Positions 21,765 through 31,076 are shown, counted from the stretch's first letter. The stretch: 64,000 nt of DNA from Micromonospora acroterricola (GCF_003172955.1 NZ_QGKR01000162.1:1-64000), one strand, 5' to 3'. Numbers and translations: made by a program. The notes: generated from the sequence alone by a model not told the origin.

Positions 21765-22724
21765 GTGAGAGCGATAGGGCTGCTGCGCCACGGCGGACCC
21801 GAGGTGCTGGAGGTCGTCGAGCGGCCGACCCCGCACGCCGGACCGGGCGAGGTCCGGATCCGGGTACGCGCCGCAACCGTCAACCCGGCCGACACCCTGA
21901 TCCGGGCCGGCGTCACGCCCATCCGGCAACGCGGAACGGAACCGGTCATCCCCGGCCTGGACGTCGCCGGGACCATCGACGAGATCGGCCCCGGCACCAA
22001 TTCCCGCCTCGCCGTCGGCAACCGCGTGATGGCCATGGTCAACCCCACCCGCCCGGCCGGCGGCGGGTACGCCGAATGGGTCGTGCTCCCCGAGTCGTGG
22101 GTCGTCCCGGCGCCGGCCGGGGCGAGTCACGCCGAGGCGGCCACGCTGCCGATGAACGGGCTCACCGCCCTGCACGCCCTCGCCCAGCTACGCCTGACCG
22201 AGGGCAGCACCCTCGCCGTCACCGGCGCGGTCGGGGCGGTCGGCGGCTTCGCCGTACAACTGGCCACGGCCGCCGGGCACCGCGTGCTGGCCGACGCCGC
22301 CCCACAGGACGCCGACCTCGTCGCGTCGCTGGGCGCCGACCGCACCGTCGCCCGCGGACCCGGGGTCGCCGATCGCTTCCGCGCGCTCACCGCCGACGGC
22401 GTCGACGGGGTCGTCGACACCGCGATCATCGGCGCCCCGCTGCTCACGGCCATTCGCCGCGGCGGCTCCCTGGCGTACGTACGCGGCGGGGCGGACCACC
22501 CGGCGTTCGAGCGGACGGCCGCGACGCGCGGCGTGACCCTCGTCCACGCGTACGTGCACGACTACGACGGGCGACGCGACAAACTCGACCTGCTCCGCCG
22601 GCTCGCCGACGAAGGACGGCTCAGCCTCCGGGTCGCCGACACCTTTTCGCCCGAGCACGCGGCGCGAGCCCATCGGCTCCTGGCGGCGGGCGGCGTCCGG
22701 GGCCGACTGGTCATCGAGTGGTGA
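21765..22724 (+). CDS. MDR-family NADP-dependent oxidoreductase (quinone oxidoreductase-like)
   Basis: A 319-aa zinc-independent medium-chain dehydrogenase/reductase. The GroES-like N-terminal half (residues 1-120) reads RAIGLLRHGGPEVLEVVERP and NPADTLIRAG. The cofactor half contains LAVTGAVGAVGGFAVQLATA (about 147-166), the Rossmann glycine motif in its quinone-oxidoreductase form. The catalytic-zinc cysteines of alcohol dehydrogenases are missing. GTG at 21765 is the only sensible start. It probably reduces quinones or enones; the true substrate is unknown. Confidence 0.87.
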   Translation: MRAIGLLRHGGPEVLEVVERPTPHAGPGEVRIRVRAATVNPADTLIRAGVTPIRQRGTEPVIPGLDVAGTIDEIGPGTNSRLAVGNRVMAMVNPTRPAGGGYAEWVVLPESWVVPAPAGASHAEAATLPMNGLTALHALAQLRLTEGSTLAVTGAVGAVGGFAVQLATAAGHRVLADAAPQDADLVASLGADRTVARGPGVADRFRALTADGVDGVVDTAIIGAPLLTAIRRGGSLAYVRGGADHPAFERTAATRGVTLVHAYVHDYDGRRDKLDLLRRLADEGRLSLRVADTFSPEHAARAHRLLAAGGVRGRLVIEW

Positions 22725-22831
22725 GTTCGCTGTCGAGCGGGTCGCCACGGAACCTGACCGGGATCGCGTCGCGGTGCCGGGACACATCCATCAGTTGCAC
22801 TACATCAGAAACTGGAAGGCGAGGTAGCAAC

Positions 22832-23815
22832 ATGCGCGCGGTCATGCTCGAGGAATTCGGCGCCCCGCTCGTCCTAACGGAGATCGAAGAGCCGGTACCG
22901 GGTCCCGGACAGGTACTGGTCCGGGTCGCAGCGAGCGGTGTCAACCCGCTGGACATCAAGATCCGAGCTGGAAAGGCGGCCCACGCCCGGAATCACCCGC
23001 CGGCCGTGCTCGGTCTGGACCTGGCCGGTGTCGTGGTGGAGGTCGGCCCGGGGGTCACTGGCTTCGACTCCGGGGACGAGGTGTACGGACTGACCGGTGG
23101 CGTCGGTGATCTTCAGGGGTCGCTTGCCGAGTACGCGGCCGTGGACGCTCGGTTGCTCGCCCGCAAACCGGAGTCGCTGAGCCTGCGCGAGGCGGCGGCT
23201 CTGCCGCTGGCCGTCATCACCGCCTGGGAAGCGCTGGTGGACCGGGCGCGGGTCACGGCGGGCCAACAGGTGTTGGTGCACGGGGGTGCCGGCGGCGTCG
23301 GGCAGGTCGCCATCCAGGTCGCCCGCGCCCGGGGCGCTGAGGTCTTCGCCACGGGATCGACCCGGAGCCTGGAGACCATCGCTCGCCTCGGGGCGACTCC
23401 AATCGACTACACCACCACAGCGGTCGAGGACTATGTCACCGAGCACACCGGCGGCGAGGGCTTCGATGTGGTCCTGGACACCATCGGCGGCACCAGCCTC
23501 GACCTGTCGTTCACTGCGGTCCGCACCTATACCGGGCACGTCGTCAGCGTTCTGGGCTGGGGCACCCACAGCCTCGCGCCGCTGTCGTTCCGTGGTGCCA
23601 CCTACTCCGGGGTCTTCGCCCTGCTGCCGATGCTGACCGGTCAGGGCCGTGAGCACCATGGAGAGATTCTGCGCGAGGCCGCCGCCCTGGTTGACGAGGG
23701 AGCGTTGAAGCCGCGCGTCGATCCCCGGCGGTTCACCCTGGCCACCGTGGCCGACGCCCACGCCGCCGTGGAGAGCGGTGCCAGCGCCGGCAAAATGGTG
23801 ATCGACGTCGAGTGA
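22832..23815 (+). CDS. MDR-family zinc-binding-type alcohol dehydrogenase/quinone oxidoreductase
   Basis: A 327-aa paralogue-type MDR protein. MRAVMLEEFGAPLVLTEIEE opens the GroES-like domain, SGVNPLDIKIRAG matches the substrate loop, and VLVHGGAGGVGQVAIQVARA (about residues 147-166) is the nucleotide-binding motif. VVLDTIGG and a C-terminal ADAHAAVESGASAGKMVIDV are typical of zeta-crystallin-like quinone reductases. ATG at 22832 follows GGAAGGCGAGG at the usual distance. The 107-bp gap before it probably has its own promoter. Confidence 0.88.
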   Translation: MRAVMLEEFGAPLVLTEIEEPVPGPGQVLVRVAASGVNPLDIKIRAGKAAHARNHPPAVLGLDLAGVVVEVGPGVTGFDSGDEVYGLTGGVGDLQGSLAEYAAVDARLLARKPESLSLREAAALPLAVITAWEALVDRARVTAGQQVLVHGGAGGVGQVAIQVARARGAEVFATGSTRSLETIARLGATPIDYTTTAVEDYVTEHTGGEGFDVVLDTIGGTSLDLSFTAVRTYTGHVVSVLGWGTHSLAPLSFRGATYSGVFALLPMLTGQGREHHGEILREAAALVDEGALKPRVDPRRFTLATVADAHAAVESGASAGKMVIDVE

Positions 23816-23902
23816 TGAGGGACCTTCGCGCACGCCCCGCTGGTAGAGGACACCAGCCGTCCAGGCGATGAAGCAGGAGGGTCAGGCCCGTACGATGGGG
23901 CG

Positions 23903-24690
23903 ATGGACCCTGCGGGGGGGCCGCCGGCGATGCGGTACCGACTGCTCGGGCCGGTCGAGGTGTGGTCTCTCGCCGGGGAACGGCTGGCCCTCGGCACGCC
24001 GATGCAGGTGCGCCTGCTGGCCATCCTGATGTCCCAGCCGGGCACCGGGTGGTCGATCGACCAACTCGTCGACGAGCTGTGGCAGGGCCGCCCGCCGAAG
24101 ACGGCGGCCGGGCAACGTGAAGACCTATGTTTGGGCCTTACGCCGGTTGTTGCGGTCCCCGGGCTCCCCCGACCCCGCCATCCTCGCCGGGGCCACCGGC
24201 TACCGTCTCGTCCTCGACGCTCAGGCGACGGACGGCGTGGCCTTCGACGACCTGACCCAGCGCGGGCATCACGCACTGCGGCAGGGCCGTTGCTCGGATG
24301 CTCTGCGGGCGTTCGAGGCCGCGCTGGCGCTGTGGCGCGGGGAGCCGTTCGCGGGCCTTCCCGGATCGGGGGTGTTGCTCTCCGTCCGGGCGCGGCTCCA
24401 GGAACAGCGGTCGAGTCTGCTGGAGGAGGTCGCGGACCTCCGTCTGCGCGACGGACGGCACAACGAGCTGATCGAGCCGCTGCGGACACACATCGAGGGG
24501 GATCCGCTACGGGAGCGCCCATGGGGGCAACTGATGGTGGCCCTGGCCCGGGCCGGACGGCGCGCGGACGCGCTGGCGACGTACCGGCAGCTACGCCGAC
24601 TACTCCGCGACGAGGTGGGAGTCGAGCCCGGTCCGATCTCCAACACCTGCACAGCCGCATCCTGCGAGCCGTTGGCGATGGTCGGCCGGC
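23903..24690 (+). pseudogene. SARP/BTAD-family regulator broken by two frameshifts
   Basis: The start (ATG 23903, or 23930 reading MRYRLLGPVEVW) encodes the OmpR-like DNA-binding domain typical of SARP regulators (TPMQVRLLAILMSQPG, WSIDQLVDELWQGRPPKTAA). At about 24110 an extra G in a GGG run shifts the frame. NVKTYVWALRRLLRSPG and the BTAD helices (FDDLTQRGHHALRQG, ALALWRGEPFAGLPG, RRADALATYRQLRRLLRDEV) continue in the +1 frame. Near 24640 one missing base returns to the first frame, giving LQHLHSRILRA. After that nothing recognisable follows before the convergent amidase gene. SARPs activate secondary metabolism; this copy should not make a full protein unless the sequence contains errors. 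Confidence 0.75.
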
Positions 24691-24758
24691 TCGACACCGC
24701 CGCGGACCTGTCCGCGATGGTGGGCCCGCGCACGGCCGGACGGCCGTTCCTGCCCCGG

Positions 24759-25775
24759 TCAGCGGTGGGTCAGATAGTGGCGGGCCGTCTCACGCAGCCG
24801 GGCGTGGACCCCGTCGTACCCGCCGACCCCACCCAGGTAGCGCTTGTCCACCTTCGCCACCATCGTGTAGTTCGTGTCGCACACGTTGCCGACCGGAGCC
24901 TCACCGGCCTGGCTGACCAGTTGGTACGCGTCGAGCTGGTCCAGCCCGACCAGCTCGGCGGTCCAGGTGACCAGGTCGTGCTGGCTGATCCGGTAGGCGT
25001 CCTCCAGCGGACGGGCAGAGCCGGTGGACATCAGTGCGTCGTCCGACTCCAGCCGCGGCCACGGGGTGCCGACCCCCTTGACGACGTCCACCACAACCGT
25101 GGTGTTCATGGCCGCCTCGATGCCGGTGCCGCAGACCTCGCCATGACCCTGCCGGCAGTGCCCGTCGCCGAGGGCGAAGAGCGCTCCGGACACGTTCACG
25201 CCGAAATACGCGGTGACTCCGGCCCGCAGCTCCGGGGTGTCCATGTTGCCGCCGTGCGCGTCCGGGGTGATCGTCATCCGCGCCTCGAAGGCACCCGGCG
25301 CCACCCCCGCGGTGCCATGCATCGGATCCAGCGGCAGCGCCACGGTGTAGTCGCCCCGGCGTGCCCGGTACGTCGCCGTGCCGGCGGCGACGTCGACGTC
25401 GTACCGCCAGACCACCTCGTCCAGCGGGGGGTGCAGGGTCGCCGTGGTGTGGGTGCCGGTGAGGGCGCCGAAGTGCGGAAAGGTGGTGGACACGGCCCAG
25501 TCCCGGGCCGGCTCGATGGAGACGAAGTGCACGGCGAGGGTGTCCCCGGGCTCGGCCCCCTCGATGTGGATGGGCCCCGTCACCGGGTTGAGGTAAGGGA
25601 ACTGGCAGACCTGCGACGGCAGGTCGTCGGTGCTCCGGACCCGCCCGCCGAAGCAGTCCTCGGTGTACAGCTCGAGGATCGTGCCCGGGCGCACCCGGAG
25701 CACCGCCTCGCGCCCGCCGAAGGTGTAGGACAGCTCGTCCGGCTCCGGCCGGTACCTCACCACGTCGGTCTTCAC
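24759..25775 (-). CDS. Acetamidase/formamidase family protein
   Basis: A 338-aa FmdA/AmdA-type amidase that hydrolyses short amides such as formamide or acetamide to ammonia and the acid. Typical segments are ELYTEDCFGG, NPVTGPIHIEGAEPGDTLAV, GGNMDTPELRAG and GDGHCRQGHGEVCGTGIEAA, where metal and active-site residues lie. The GTG at 25775 overlaps the stop of the upstream permease gene by 4 bp, so the two are coupled and the permease probably brings in the amide or a related substrate. It is convergent with the broken SARP gene. Confidence 0.9.
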   Translation of the reverse strand: MKTDVVRYRPEPDELSYTFGGREAVLRVRPGTILELYTEDCFGGRVRSTDDLPSQVCQFPYLNPVTGPIHIEGAEPGDTLAVHFVSIEPARDWAVSTTFPHFGALTGTHTTATLHPPLDEVVWRYDVDVAAGTATYRARRGDYTVALPLDPMHGTAGVAPGAFEARMTITPDAHGGNMDTPELRAGVTAYFGVNVSGALFALGDGHCRQGHGEVCGTGIEAAMNTTVVVDVVKGVGTPWPRLESDDALMSTGSARPLEDAYRISQHDLVTWTAELVGLDQLDAYQLVSQAGEAPVGNVCDTNYTMVAKVDKRYLGGVGGYDGVHARLRETARHYLTHR

Positions 25776-27211
25776 TGCGGCTCCTTCACCGGCTCGTCGG
25801 TGCTGTCGTGGGGGACGTCGACGAGCGCGGGGAGCTCGGGACGCCGGCCCGTCAGGTAGGAGGTCAGCAGGACCAGCAGCCCGACGCCCAACCAGACGAA
25901 ACCGAGCACCTGGGCGGCGACCTTGGCGTTGATCACGACGTAGAGCAGGATCAGGAACCCGATCACCGGCACCACCAGATGCCGCAACCAGTCCCGGCTG
26001 CCGTTGCGCACGACGTAGTGGGTCACGACGGAGACGTGGAGCGCCAGGAACGCCGTCATGGCGCCGAAGTTGACCAGTGTGGACAGCAGAGAGATGCCGT
26101 CGTCCCGACTGGCCATGTAGAGGCCGAGCGCCAGGGAGATGGCGGCGACCAGCAGGGTGGCGTTGGTCGGCACCTTGTGTTTCGGGCTGATCCGGGCGAG
26201 GAAGCGCGGCATCTGCCGGTCGCGGGCCATCGCGTACAGCAGGCGGGAGGTCGCGGCCTGGGCGACCAGGGAGTTGGCGAAGCCCCAGGCGATCGCGGTG
26301 GCCAGGGCGGTCAGCCCGGCCAGCCAACCCCCGCCGGCCGCGCGCGCCGCGTCGTAGAACGCGGTTCCCTCGGCGTCGCCGTTGGCGAGCAGGCCGGCCG
26401 CGTCCGGCACCAGCAGGGCCGCGACCCACGTCTGCACGACGAACAGGGCACCGGCCAGCAGCAGCGCCGCGATCATCGCTCGGCCGATCTGCCGGGCCTC
26501 CTCGCGGCTCTCCTCGGCCAGCATGGAGATCCCGTCGAAGCCGAGGAAGGAGAGCACGGCGATCGACACCGCGCCGAAGACCAGCGGCCAGGAGAAGGTG
26601 TCCGCGTTGAACAGCGGCCCGAGCGAGAAGTCGGCGCCCTTGCCCTGCGCCAGCGCGGTCACGCCGACGACCAGGAAGATCACCAGGATGACCAACTCAG
26701 CGGCGAGCATCACCCGGTTGACCCGGGCGGTCATCTTGATGCCGAAGTAGTTGACGACGGTGTTGAGCACGACGAAGGCCGCCAGCCACGCCCACACCGG
26801 CACGCTGGGCACGAGGGAGTGCATGGCCACGCTGGCCACCAGGTAGAGCAGACCGGGCACGAGGACGTAGTCGAGCAGGATCACCCAGCCGGCGAGGAAG
26901 CCGACGGGCGGTGCGATGCCGCGACCGGTGTAGCTGTAGACAGAGCCGGCCATGGGGAACGCGCGGACCATCTGCGCGTACGACAGGGCGGTGAACATCA
27001 TCGCCACCATGCCGATGATGTAGGCCAGCGCGACCATGCCGCCGGAGCCGGCGTACACGCTCCCGAAGATGCCGAAGGGGGCGATCGGCACCATGAAGAT
27101 CAGTCCGTAGATGAGCAGGTCGGTGAAGCTGAGGGTCCGGCTCAGTTCCTGTCGGTAGCCGAACTGCTCGACCTGGGCGCCTGTCGCGGACGGGTCGGGA
27201 GGTTGAGTCAC
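25772..27211 (-). CDS. APC-superfamily amino acid/amide permease
   Basis: A 479-aa integral membrane protein with about 12 hydrophobic helices. The amino acid-polyamine-organocation family signature is present near TM1 and TM2 (YGLIFMVPIAPFGIFGSVYA), and FLGFDGISMLAEESREEAR is the conserved TM6-7 loop. It most resembles permeases annotated for amino acids, amines or urea/putrescine-type compounds. It leads an operon with the acetamidase/formamidase gene (4-bp overlap), which suggests uptake of an amide nitrogen source. Substrate is inferred. Confidence 0.92.
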   Translation of the reverse strand: MTQPPDPSATGAQVEQFGYRQELSRTLSFTDLLIYGLIFMVPIAPFGIFGSVYAGSGGMVALAYIIGMVAMMFTALSYAQMVRAFPMAGSVYSYTGRGIAPPVGFLAGWVILLDYVLVPGLLYLVASVAMHSLVPSVPVWAWLAAFVVLNTVVNYFGIKMTARVNRVMLAAELVILVIFLVVGVTALAQGKGADFSLGPLFNADTFSWPLVFGAVSIAVLSFLGFDGISMLAEESREEARQIGRAMIAALLLAGALFVVQTWVAALLVPDAAGLLANGDAEGTAFYDAARAAGGGWLAGLTALATAIAWGFANSLVAQAATSRLLYAMARDRQMPRFLARISPKHKVPTNATLLVAAISLALGLYMASRDDGISLLSTLVNFGAMTAFLALHVSVVTHYVVRNGSRDWLRHLVVPVIGFLILLYVVINAKVAAQVLGFVWLGVGLLVLLTSYLTGRRPELPALVDVPHDSTDEPVKEPQ

Positions 27212-27363
27212 GGCACGCCTCCTTGGTCTGATAAGGCCGAACGTTAGCCCAGCTATCGACGGACAGCTAGATCCATGTGCCTGGATCGAAGGAATCGCGA
27301 CGTCACGAGCCGGAAATGGTCGGGCTTGACTGTCTGGCGTCGAGCCTGGGGTGCACGGACGAC

Positions 27364-27942
27364 TCAGACATGCAGGGTGGGCCGGTAGATGAGCTCCTGG
27401 GAGCGGCCGTCGAGTGTCCGGCTCTCCAGCAGCTCCAGGTCGAAGTCGGCCGCCCCCTGGAAGATCGGCTCTGTCCCGGTCTGACCGGTGATCACCGGGA
27501 AGAGCGTCACCTGGACGAAGTCGACGAGACCGGCGGCCATCAGCGCGCGATTCAACGACAGGCTGCCGTGCGATCGCAAGGGCACCTCGGACTCCTTCTT
27601 GAGCCGGGCGACGACCTCGACTGCGTCACCGCTCGCGACGGTCGCGTCCGGCCAGTCGAGGGGTCCGTCCAGCGTGCGCGACACCACCGTCGCCGGGAGG
27701 TTCCTCATCCGGGTGACCCAGGCGTCACGAACCTCGGACTCCTCGGTGCTCGCTGCCAGCATCCGCGCGAACACCCGGTACGTGCCGGCCCCGAAGACCA
27801 TGCGCTGTTCCTCGCTGTACACGGCGAGGCGGTGCGCAAGCAATTCGGGGCCTTGCTTACCCCAGTAGCCGCCCCAGTTGCCGCTGGTGGTGCCGAAGCC
27901 ATCGAGGCTGGAAAAGACGTCGAAGGTGTAGGTGGCGGTCAT
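27364..27942 (-). CDS. Dihydrofolate-reductase-like (RibD C-terminal domain) protein
   Basis: A 192-aa protein of the RibD C-terminal/DHFR-like fold, common in actinomycetes. MTATYTFDVFSSLDGFGTTS at the N-terminus and LRSHGSLSLNRALMAAGLVD in the second half match the family's NADPH-binding architecture. The start at 27942 is preferred over an in-frame ATG 12 bp upstream, because it has GGAGAG at the correct distance and overlaps the sigma factor stop (ATGA, 27939-27942). Translational coupling to an ECF sigma gene implies a shared function. The substrate is unknown. Confidence 0.85.
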   Translation of the reverse strand: MTATYTFDVFSSLDGFGTTSGNWGGYWGKQGPELLAHRLAVYSEEQRMVFGAGTYRVFARMLAASTEESEVRDAWVTRMRNLPATVVSRTLDGPLDWPDATVASGDAVEVVARLKKESEVPLRSHGSLSLNRALMAAGLVDFVQVTLFPVITGQTGTEPIFQGAADFDLELLESRTLDGRSQELIYRPTLHV

Positions 27943-29138
27943 GGTGCTCTCCATTCACGTGTGAGTTCGGTACGACGAGTCCGCAGGTGGGCCCGCTCGG
28001 TCTCGTTGGTGGCCAGTGCCATGGCCTGGTCGTAGGCGGCTCGGGCGTCTGCGTCGCGTCCGAGCCGGGCCAGCAGTTCGGCCCGGGTGGCGGGCAGCCG
28101 GTGGTAGCCCGGGAGATCGACGTCCTCCAACGCGGCGAGGGCTACCGCCGGTCCGTGCACCTCGGCGACGGCGACCGCACGGTTGAGCGCGACGATCGGG
28201 GTCGGCGCGAGCGCGAGGAGCTGGTCGTAGAGCGCCAGGACCTGCGGCCAGTCGGTGGCGGCGCCGTCGGTGTGCACCGCGCTGATCGCGGCCTGGATCT
28301 GGTACGGGCCGGGCCGGTTACGCCGCAGACAACGGCGGACCAGGTCGTGACCCTCGGCGATGAGTGTCCGGTTCCACAACGACCGGTCCTGGTCGGCCAG
28401 CAGCACCAGTTCGCCGGCCGGGTCGAGCCGGGCCGGTCGGCGCGCCTCGGTCAGCAGCAGCAGGGCGAGCAGGCCGAGGACCTCGGGCTCGTCGGGCATC
28501 AACGCGGCGAGCTCGCGGGCGAGCCGGATCGCCTCGGTGCACAGGTCCGTTCTGATCAGCGGTCCGGCGGTGGACGTGTAGCCCTCGTTGAACATCAGGT
28601 AGAGCACGGTGAGCACGGGCGGCAGCCGGTCCGGCAGCTCGTGTTCGGCTGGTACCCGGTAAGGGATGCCGGCGTCGCGAATCTTCTTCTTGGCGCGCAC
28701 GATTCGCTGGGCGACGGTCGCCTCCTGGATGAGGTAGGCCCGGGCGATCTCCGGTACGTCGAGGCCGCCGAGCAGGCGGAGCGTGAGGGCGGTCCGCGCG
28801 TCGGGAGCGAGCGCCGGGTGGCAGCAGGTGAAGATGAGTCGCAGCTGGTCGTCTTTCACCGGTCCCACCTCCTGGGGCTCGTCCGGTTGGTGCAGCAGCA
28901 GGGCTTGGGCGTGCCGGGCCTCGCGGGTCGACTCCCGGCGGAGCCGGTCGACGGCCCGGTTGCGTGCGGTGGTCACGATCCAGGCGCCCGGGTTCGGCGG
29001 CGGGGTCTGCCACTTCTGCAGCGCCGTGGTGAACGCGTCCTGGACCGCCTCCTCGGCGAGGTTGATGTCACCGAGAAGGCGGGCCAGGGTGGCGACGCAG
29101 CGGCCGTACTCCGCGCGGTAGATGCTCGCCAGGTCCAT
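27939..29138 (-). CDS. ECF RNA polymerase sigma factor, ECF42-type with C-terminal extension
   Basis: A 399-aa sigma factor. Region 2 is at about residues 5-70 (AEYGRCVATLARLLGDINLA, AVQDAFTTALQKW, IVTTARNRAVDRLRRES) and region 4 around 120-175 (LTLRLLGGLDVPEIARAYL, ATVAQRIVRAKKKIRDAGIP). The long C-terminal helical extension (LYLMFNEGYTSTAG to the end) is the hallmark of the ECF42 group, thought to regulate activity in place of an anti-sigma factor. The start at 29138 (MDLASIYRAEYG) matches the family. The upstream neighbour is the YCII/DGPF protein that characteristically accompanies ECF42. Confidence 0.93.
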   Translation of the reverse strand: MDLASIYRAEYGRCVATLARLLGDINLAEEAVQDAFTTALQKWQTPPPNPGAWIVTTARNRAVDRLRRESTREARHAQALLLHQPDEPQEVGPVKDDQLRLIFTCCHPALAPDARTALTLRLLGGLDVPEIARAYLIQEATVAQRIVRAKKKIRDAGIPYRVPAEHELPDRLPPVLTVLYLMFNEGYTSTAGPLIRTDLCTEAIRLARELAALMPDEPEVLGLLALLLLTEARRPARLDPAGELVLLADQDRSLWNRTLIAEGHDLVRRCLRRNRPGPYQIQAAISAVHTDGAATDWPQVLALYDQLLALAPTPIVALNRAVAVAEVHGPAVALAALEDVDLPGYHRLPATRAELLARLGRDADARAAYDQAMALATNETERAHLRTRRTELTREWRAP

Positions 29139-29158
29139 GTCGGGTGCCCGGCTCCTGT

Positions 29159-29512
29159 TCAGGCCTGGGACAGGTCGTCGAAGGGGCGCACCTCGACCGG
29201 GCCGCAGGCCGCCGCGCACTTCTCGGCCCAGGCCAGCGCCTGGTCCAGGTCCGCGCACTTGATGACCCAGAATCCGGCGATGTGCTCCTTCGTCTCGGCG
29301 AACGGCCCATCACTCATGGTGGTGGTGCCGTTCTCGATCCGGACGACGGTGGCGCTGTCCGGCGACAGGAGCCCTCCGGCGAAGACCCAGACACCCGCGG
29401 CCTGCATCTCTTCGCCGATCCGATCGGTCTCCCTGAACATGGTCTGCATCTCCTCGTCAGACGGCGCCGGTGCGCCCTCGACGAAATGCACGGAAAGCAG
29501 GTACTGCTTCAT
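29159..29512 (-). CDS. YCII/DGPF-domain protein partnered with ECF42 sigma
   Basis: A 117-aa YCII-related protein. The DGPF motif is present as SDGPFAETKEHIAGFW (about residues 67-82), and KQYLLSVHFVEG opens the ferredoxin-like fold. Genes of this type sit beside ECF42 sigma factors and are frequent targets or co-regulated partners. Spacing to the sigma gene is 20 bp. Biochemical activity is unknown; the His-Asp pair of true YciI enzymes is not obvious. Confidence 0.92.
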   Translation of the reverse strand: MKQYLLSVHFVEGAPAPSDEEMQTMFRETDRIGEEMQAAGVWVFAGGLLSPDSATVVRIENGTTTMSDGPFAETKEHIAGFWVIKCADLDQALAWAEKCAAACGPVEVRPFDDLSQA

Positions 29513-29550
29513 GACGGTCCTCCGGTAGCTCGATGTGGGATGGCGACAGG

Positions 29551-29964
29551 TCAGGCGGCCAGGCGGCGCGCGACGGCGGGGATCACGATCGCGGCCGCGA
29601 CCAGGTGGGTGAGCATCAGCAGAGCCTTGGTGGCCACCCCGGCGTCGGCGATCACGTCGGGCACCAGCGACAGGACGGTCAGCACCACCGTCGTGCGGAC
29701 GAACGCGCGCCGCGGACGCCGGGCGAAACGGGACAGCAGCGCGGCGATGACCACGCCGATCAGCGAGAAGGCAGCGGTCAGCACGCCGAACCCCGTCACC
29801 GGAATCGGGGCGCCGCCCATGTCGAGGCTGATCCCCGCCGCGTGGCCGGCGGCGGCGACAGCCATGGTGGCGCCGCTCGCGGCAACCGTCGCGATGACAC
29901 CGGCCCGGGTCAGCGCACCGAAGGTCGAAGTGGTGGCGTGGGTCGCGTTCACAGTGGTGGTCAT
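29551..29964 (-). CDS. DUF6069-family four-helix membrane protein
   Basis: A 137-aa protein with four hydrophobic segments (GVIATVAASGATMAVAAAG, TGFGVLTAAFSLIGVVIAAL, TTVVLTVLSLVPDVIA, ALLMLTHLVAAAIVIPAVAR). The LSLVPD and LTHLVAAAIVIPA patterns identify DUF6069. The start at 29964 has GGAGGGCACG just before it. It lies upstream of the YCII/ECF42 operon on the same strand, 38 bp away, so it probably belongs to the same unit. A paralogue near 62.7-63.2 kb is also beside an ECF sigma gene. Function unknown. Confidence 0.85.
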   Translation of the reverse strand: MTTTVNATHATTSTFGALTRAGVIATVAASGATMAVAAAGHAAGISLDMGGAPIPVTGFGVLTAAFSLIGVVIAALLSRFARRPRRAFVRTTVVLTVLSLVPDVIADAGVATKALLMLTHLVAAAIVIPAVARRLAA

Positions 29965-30482
29965 CGTGCCCTCCAGTGGGTGTACGGCCCGTCTCTGTGC
30001 CGGGCTCTCACCAGGGCTACGAAAAGGACCAGCCCCAATCGACAGGCACGCCCACATCTTTTCGAAGATATTCGAGCCGGGTACATGGAGGCAGTCTCCA
30101 GGCATAGCGGACGAACCGCGACGATACGCCGGTGACGCTCCCAGCTTCAATGAGCGCGCGGCGCGACCCCGACCTCCACCTCCTCCGCGTGGCCGCGTCG
30201 CCTTGCCGCACGATCATGTACGCGTTCATCGCCAGTCCCAGCACAGGCCGCCTTGGATCCCGAGTATGCGACGCGATGCGCTTCGTGCACCTGGCGTGCA
30301 CCCTGTGGCGGCAGATCAGTGCGGATCGACGTCACTGGCCATCGCATCGTCGCCGCGAGCGGGCGCTCGGCGCGTGCCCGCTCGTCGGTGGGAGGCCCTC
30401 GCGGCACCACACCAGAAACCGGCCAGGCGTCGGCACGGGTTGAACACGACCGGGGAGGGAACATCGGCCGAGCCGGGCCCGA
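29965..30482. other. Intergenic region with hairpin at 30356-30384
   Basis: A 518-bp gap between two minus-strand genes. Its right part contains the hairpin annotated as a terminator; its left part should carry the promoter of the DUF6069/ECF42 unit. I saw no gene, tRNA or mobile element in it. Confidence 0.5.
30356..30384 (-). terminator. Hairpin downstream of the DUF2569-like gene
   Basis: CGAGCGGGC at 30356-30364 pairs perfectly with GCCCGCTCG at 30376-30384 around an 11-nt loop. It lies about 100 bp after the stop of the DUF2569-like gene and before the DUF6069 promoter region. Confidence 0.5.
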
Positions 30483-30986
30483 TCAGAGAAGGGAACGTGT
30501 CAACGTCCGCTTCACTCGCGTCGAGTTCGCGAAGTAGACAATGCCCACGATGCTCGGCACGGAGTCGATGACCGTGCCGACCGGTGACTTCATTCCCAGG
30601 ACGTTCCAGGCCACGAGACAGCCGATCGAGATCGCGCAATACAGGTAGTTGTGGACGATCGCGGCCCGACGCCTGGTGCAGATCAGCCACAACAGAACGA
30701 GGATGTAGACGGCGAGGAAGCTGTTCGTCACCACGTAAAAGACGATGTGGCTCTCAGGCCCGAGGTCCGTCATCCCCACCAGGGACGGGTTCGCGTCGAT
30801 GACCAGGGTCGCGATGGTCAGACCGATTCCGTGGATGAGCAGCAGCACAAGAACCACCACGTACCCGACGAGGAGGCCCCTGAGGCGCGGGGCCGACGAT
30901 CGGGCCGGTACCTGCGCCGCGGCATCCTCGCTCGCGTGATCGTGGTGGAGCGAGCCCTGACCGCGTGGTTGTTCGACAGGTATCAC
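30483..30986 (-). CDS. DUF2569-like membrane protein
   Basis: A 167-aa protein with four predicted membrane segments (GYVVVLVLLLIHGIGLTIAT, FYVVTNSFLAVYILVLLWLI, YLYCAISIGCLVAWNVLG, SVPSIVGIVYFANS). The closing YFANSTRVKRTL resembles the conserved end of DUF2569 proteins. The GTG at 30986 is the first possible start; the N-terminal 35 residues are polar. It stands alone on the minus strand. Function unknown. Confidence 0.7.
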   Translation of the reverse strand: MIPVEQPRGQGSLHHDHASEDAAAQVPARSSAPRLRGLLVGYVVVLVLLLIHGIGLTIATLVIDANPSLVGMTDLGPESHIVFYVVTNSFLAVYILVLLWLICTRRRAAIVHNYLYCAISIGCLVAWNVLGMKSPVGTVIDSVPSIVGIVYFANSTRVKRTLTRSLL

Positions 30987-31076
30987 GGCCTTGACGGTAT
31001 GGGCCGATACCCCAGCGCACCATGGTGCTAACCCTCGTATCCGACGTCGGGCTAACCCGACCTGGCCAGGTGGCCT

